NCBI GenBank assembly: GCA_031258035.1
Contig: JAIRNL010000213.1
Location: forward strand, 1 to 6,627
Direction of reading: 5' to 3'
Source of the DNA: Azoarcus sp.
GTDB taxonomy: Bacteria > Pseudomonadota > Gammaproteobacteria > Burkholderiales > Rhodocyclaceae
Length of the DNA stretch: 6,627 bases
A program made the position numbers and the translations under genes. The notes under the pieces were generated by a model, which was not told the origin of the DNA, made no database searches, and saw only the letters and a list, made by a program, of their open reading frames with translations. Positions 5,379 to 6,627 of the stretch are shown in pieces (the stretch's first letter is position 1; every line of letters starts with the position of its first letter).

Positions 5379-6627
5379 AACCGATCGACGTGGGTCTTCT
5401 GGGTATCGGCACTGTCGGCGGCGGCGCCTTTACCGTCCTCAAACGCAACGCGGACGAAATCGCCCGTCGGGCAGGACGCGAAATCCGCATCGTCGCGGTA
5501 GCGGACAGAAACACCGAACGCGCGCGCGAAATTGCCGGCGAAAGCGTCAAAATCACCGACGATGCCTTCTCGGTAGTGCGCGACCCGGAAATCGACATCA
5601 TCATCGAACTGATCGGCGGCTATACCGTCGCCAAAGACCTGGTGCTGGCCGCCATCGAAAACGGCAAGCACATCGTCACCGCCAACAAAGCATTGCTGGC
5701 CGTGCACGGCAACGAAATCTTCGCCGCCGCGCGCCGCCGCGACGTGATGGTCGCCTTCGAAGCGGCGGTGGCCGGCGGCATTCCCATCATCAAGGCGCTG
5801 CGCGAAGGGCTTTCCGCCAACCGCATCCAGTGGGTGGCGGGGATCATCAACGGCACCACCAACTTCATCCTCTCCGAGATGCGCGACAAGGGCCTCCCCT
5901 TCGCCGAGGCCCTCAGGCAAGCGCAAAGCCTCGGCTACGCCGAAACCGATCCCACCTTCGACATCGAAGGCGTAGACGCCGCGCACAAAGCGACCATCAT
6001 GAGCGCCATCGCCTTCGGCATCCCAATGCAATTCGACAAAGCCCACGTCGAAGGCATCTCCCGACTCGAATCCCTCGACATCGCCTATGCCGAACAACTG
6101 GGCTATCGCATCAAGCTACTGGGCATCGTCCGCCGCCGCGAGCAAGGGGTGGAACTGCGCGTACACCCGACCCTGATACCCGCCAGGCGGCTGCTTGCCA
6201 ACGTCGAAGGCGCGATGAACGCCGTGCTGGTACAGGGCGACGCCGTCGGAGCCACCCTCTATTACGGCAAGGGCGCGGGAGCCGAACCCACCGCCAGCGC
6301 GGTAATCGCCGACCTCATCGACATCACGCGCCTGCATACCGCCGACCCCGGCCACCGCGTGCCGCACCTCGCCTTTCAACCAGATCAAGTGCAAGACGTG
6401 CCGGTGCTGCAGATCGGGGAAACGATCACCGCCTATTACCTCCGCATCCGCGTCCAGGACAAACCGGGCGTACTCGCCGACATCGCCCGCATCTTCGCCG
6501 ACGGCGACATCTCGATAGACGCCATGATCCAGAAAGAAGCGGGTGAAGGCGAATCACAGACCGACATCATCCTGCTGACCCACCGGACGGTCGAAAAAAA
6601 CGCCGACGCGGCCATCGCGCGCATCGA
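5375..6627 (+). CDS. hom: Homoserine dehydrogenase with ACT domain (3' end cut by window edge)
   Basis: Reads 417 codons from ATG 5375 with no stop before the edge; the family is about 435 residues, so roughly 20 are missing. It reduces aspartate semialdehyde to homoserine with NAD(P)H, the branch step to threonine and methionine. Domains in order: Rossmann NAD(P)-binding with G10-I-G12-T-V-G15 (GLLGIGTVGGG), TANKALLA with K105, the dimer/catalytic part with GGIPIIKALREGL, INGTTNFILSEM and YAETDPTFDIEG, where D201 and K205 (VDAAHK) match the catalytic Asp/Lys pair of the family, and a C-terminal ACT domain from about 352 (YYLRIRVQDKPGVLADIARIF), normally the site of threonine feedback inhibition. 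AGGAA (5361-5365) lies nine bases before the ATG, and the start overlaps the GNAT stop by four bases, implying coupled translation. In many betaproteobacteria thrC follows hom, but that would be outside this window. Confidence 0.96.
   Translation, partial: MKPIDVGLLGIGTVGGGAFTVLKRNADEIARRAGREIRIVAVADRNTERAREIAGESVKITDDAFSVVRDPEIDIIIELIGGYTVAKDLVLAAIENGKHIVTANKALLAVHGNEIFAAARRRDVMVAFEAAVAGGIPIIKALREGLSANRIQWVAGIINGTTNFILSEMRDKGLPFAEALRQAQSLGYAETDPTFDIEGVDAAHKATIMSAIAFGIPMQFDKAHVEGISRLESLDIAYAEQLGYRIKLLGIVRRREQGVELRVHPTLIPARRLLANVEGAMNAVLVQGDAVGATLYYGKGAGAEPTASAVIADLIDITRLHTADPGHRVPHLAFQPDQVQDVPVLQIGETITAYYLRIRVQDKPGVLADIARIFADGDISIDAMIQKEAGEGESQTDIILLTHRTVEKNADAAIARI

Noticed and set aside
5321..6097. 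Minus-strand open frame opposite hom
   Set aside because: Gly/Asp/Val-rich mirror of the hom reading frame, which is fully accounted for by conserved motifs.
5830..6546. Plus-strand open frame inside hom in another register
   Set aside because: Arg/Pro/His-rich out-of-frame reading of hom; no domain is seen.

Overview
The window is GC-rich chromosomal DNA from a proteobacterium. The alanine aminotransferase / homoserine dehydrogenase pair, the codon use and the Shine-Dalgarno-led genes suggest a betaproteobacterium, perhaps near Rhodocyclales or Burkholderiales; this taxonomic reading is inference. Seven protein genes fill nearly all of it. I see no rRNA, tRNA, CRISPR array, insertion sequence or phage gene.

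The left half (1-3411) is read entirely from the minus strand. In order of transcription it holds a ribbon-helix-helix antitoxin and a PIN-domain (VapC-type) toxin that overlap by 17 bases, then an NfsA-type FMN nitroreductase with its own strong ribosome binding site, then a receiver-domain protein with a long TPR-repeat tail that runs off the left edge. The receiver domain has lost several residues normally needed for phosphotransfer chemistry, which is the most unusual protein feature here.

The right half (3495-6627) is a plus-strand amino-acid operon divergent from the toxin-antitoxin pair. A good sigma70 promoter (TTGCCC, 17-base spacer, TAGAAT) drives alaA (glutamate-pyruvate aminotransferase with an extra N-terminal tail), a small GNAT acetyltransferase started at GTG four bases after alaA, and hom (homoserine dehydrogenase with C-terminal ACT domain), which overlaps the acetyltransferase stop by four bases and is cut by the right edge. 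The tight packing suggests co-transcription and translational coupling.

The 160-base divergent region carries the alaA promoter and, next to the antitoxin, an inverted-repeat operator (GTCATA-N4-TATGAC plus a third half-site) lying over the likely antitoxin promoter, as expected for an autoregulated toxin-antitoxin locus. I found no clear new multi-gene system. The best leads are the degenerate receiver-TPR protein, the GNAT gene embedded between alaA and hom, the AlaA N-terminal tail, and the 16-bp palindrome at the nitroreductase promoter.
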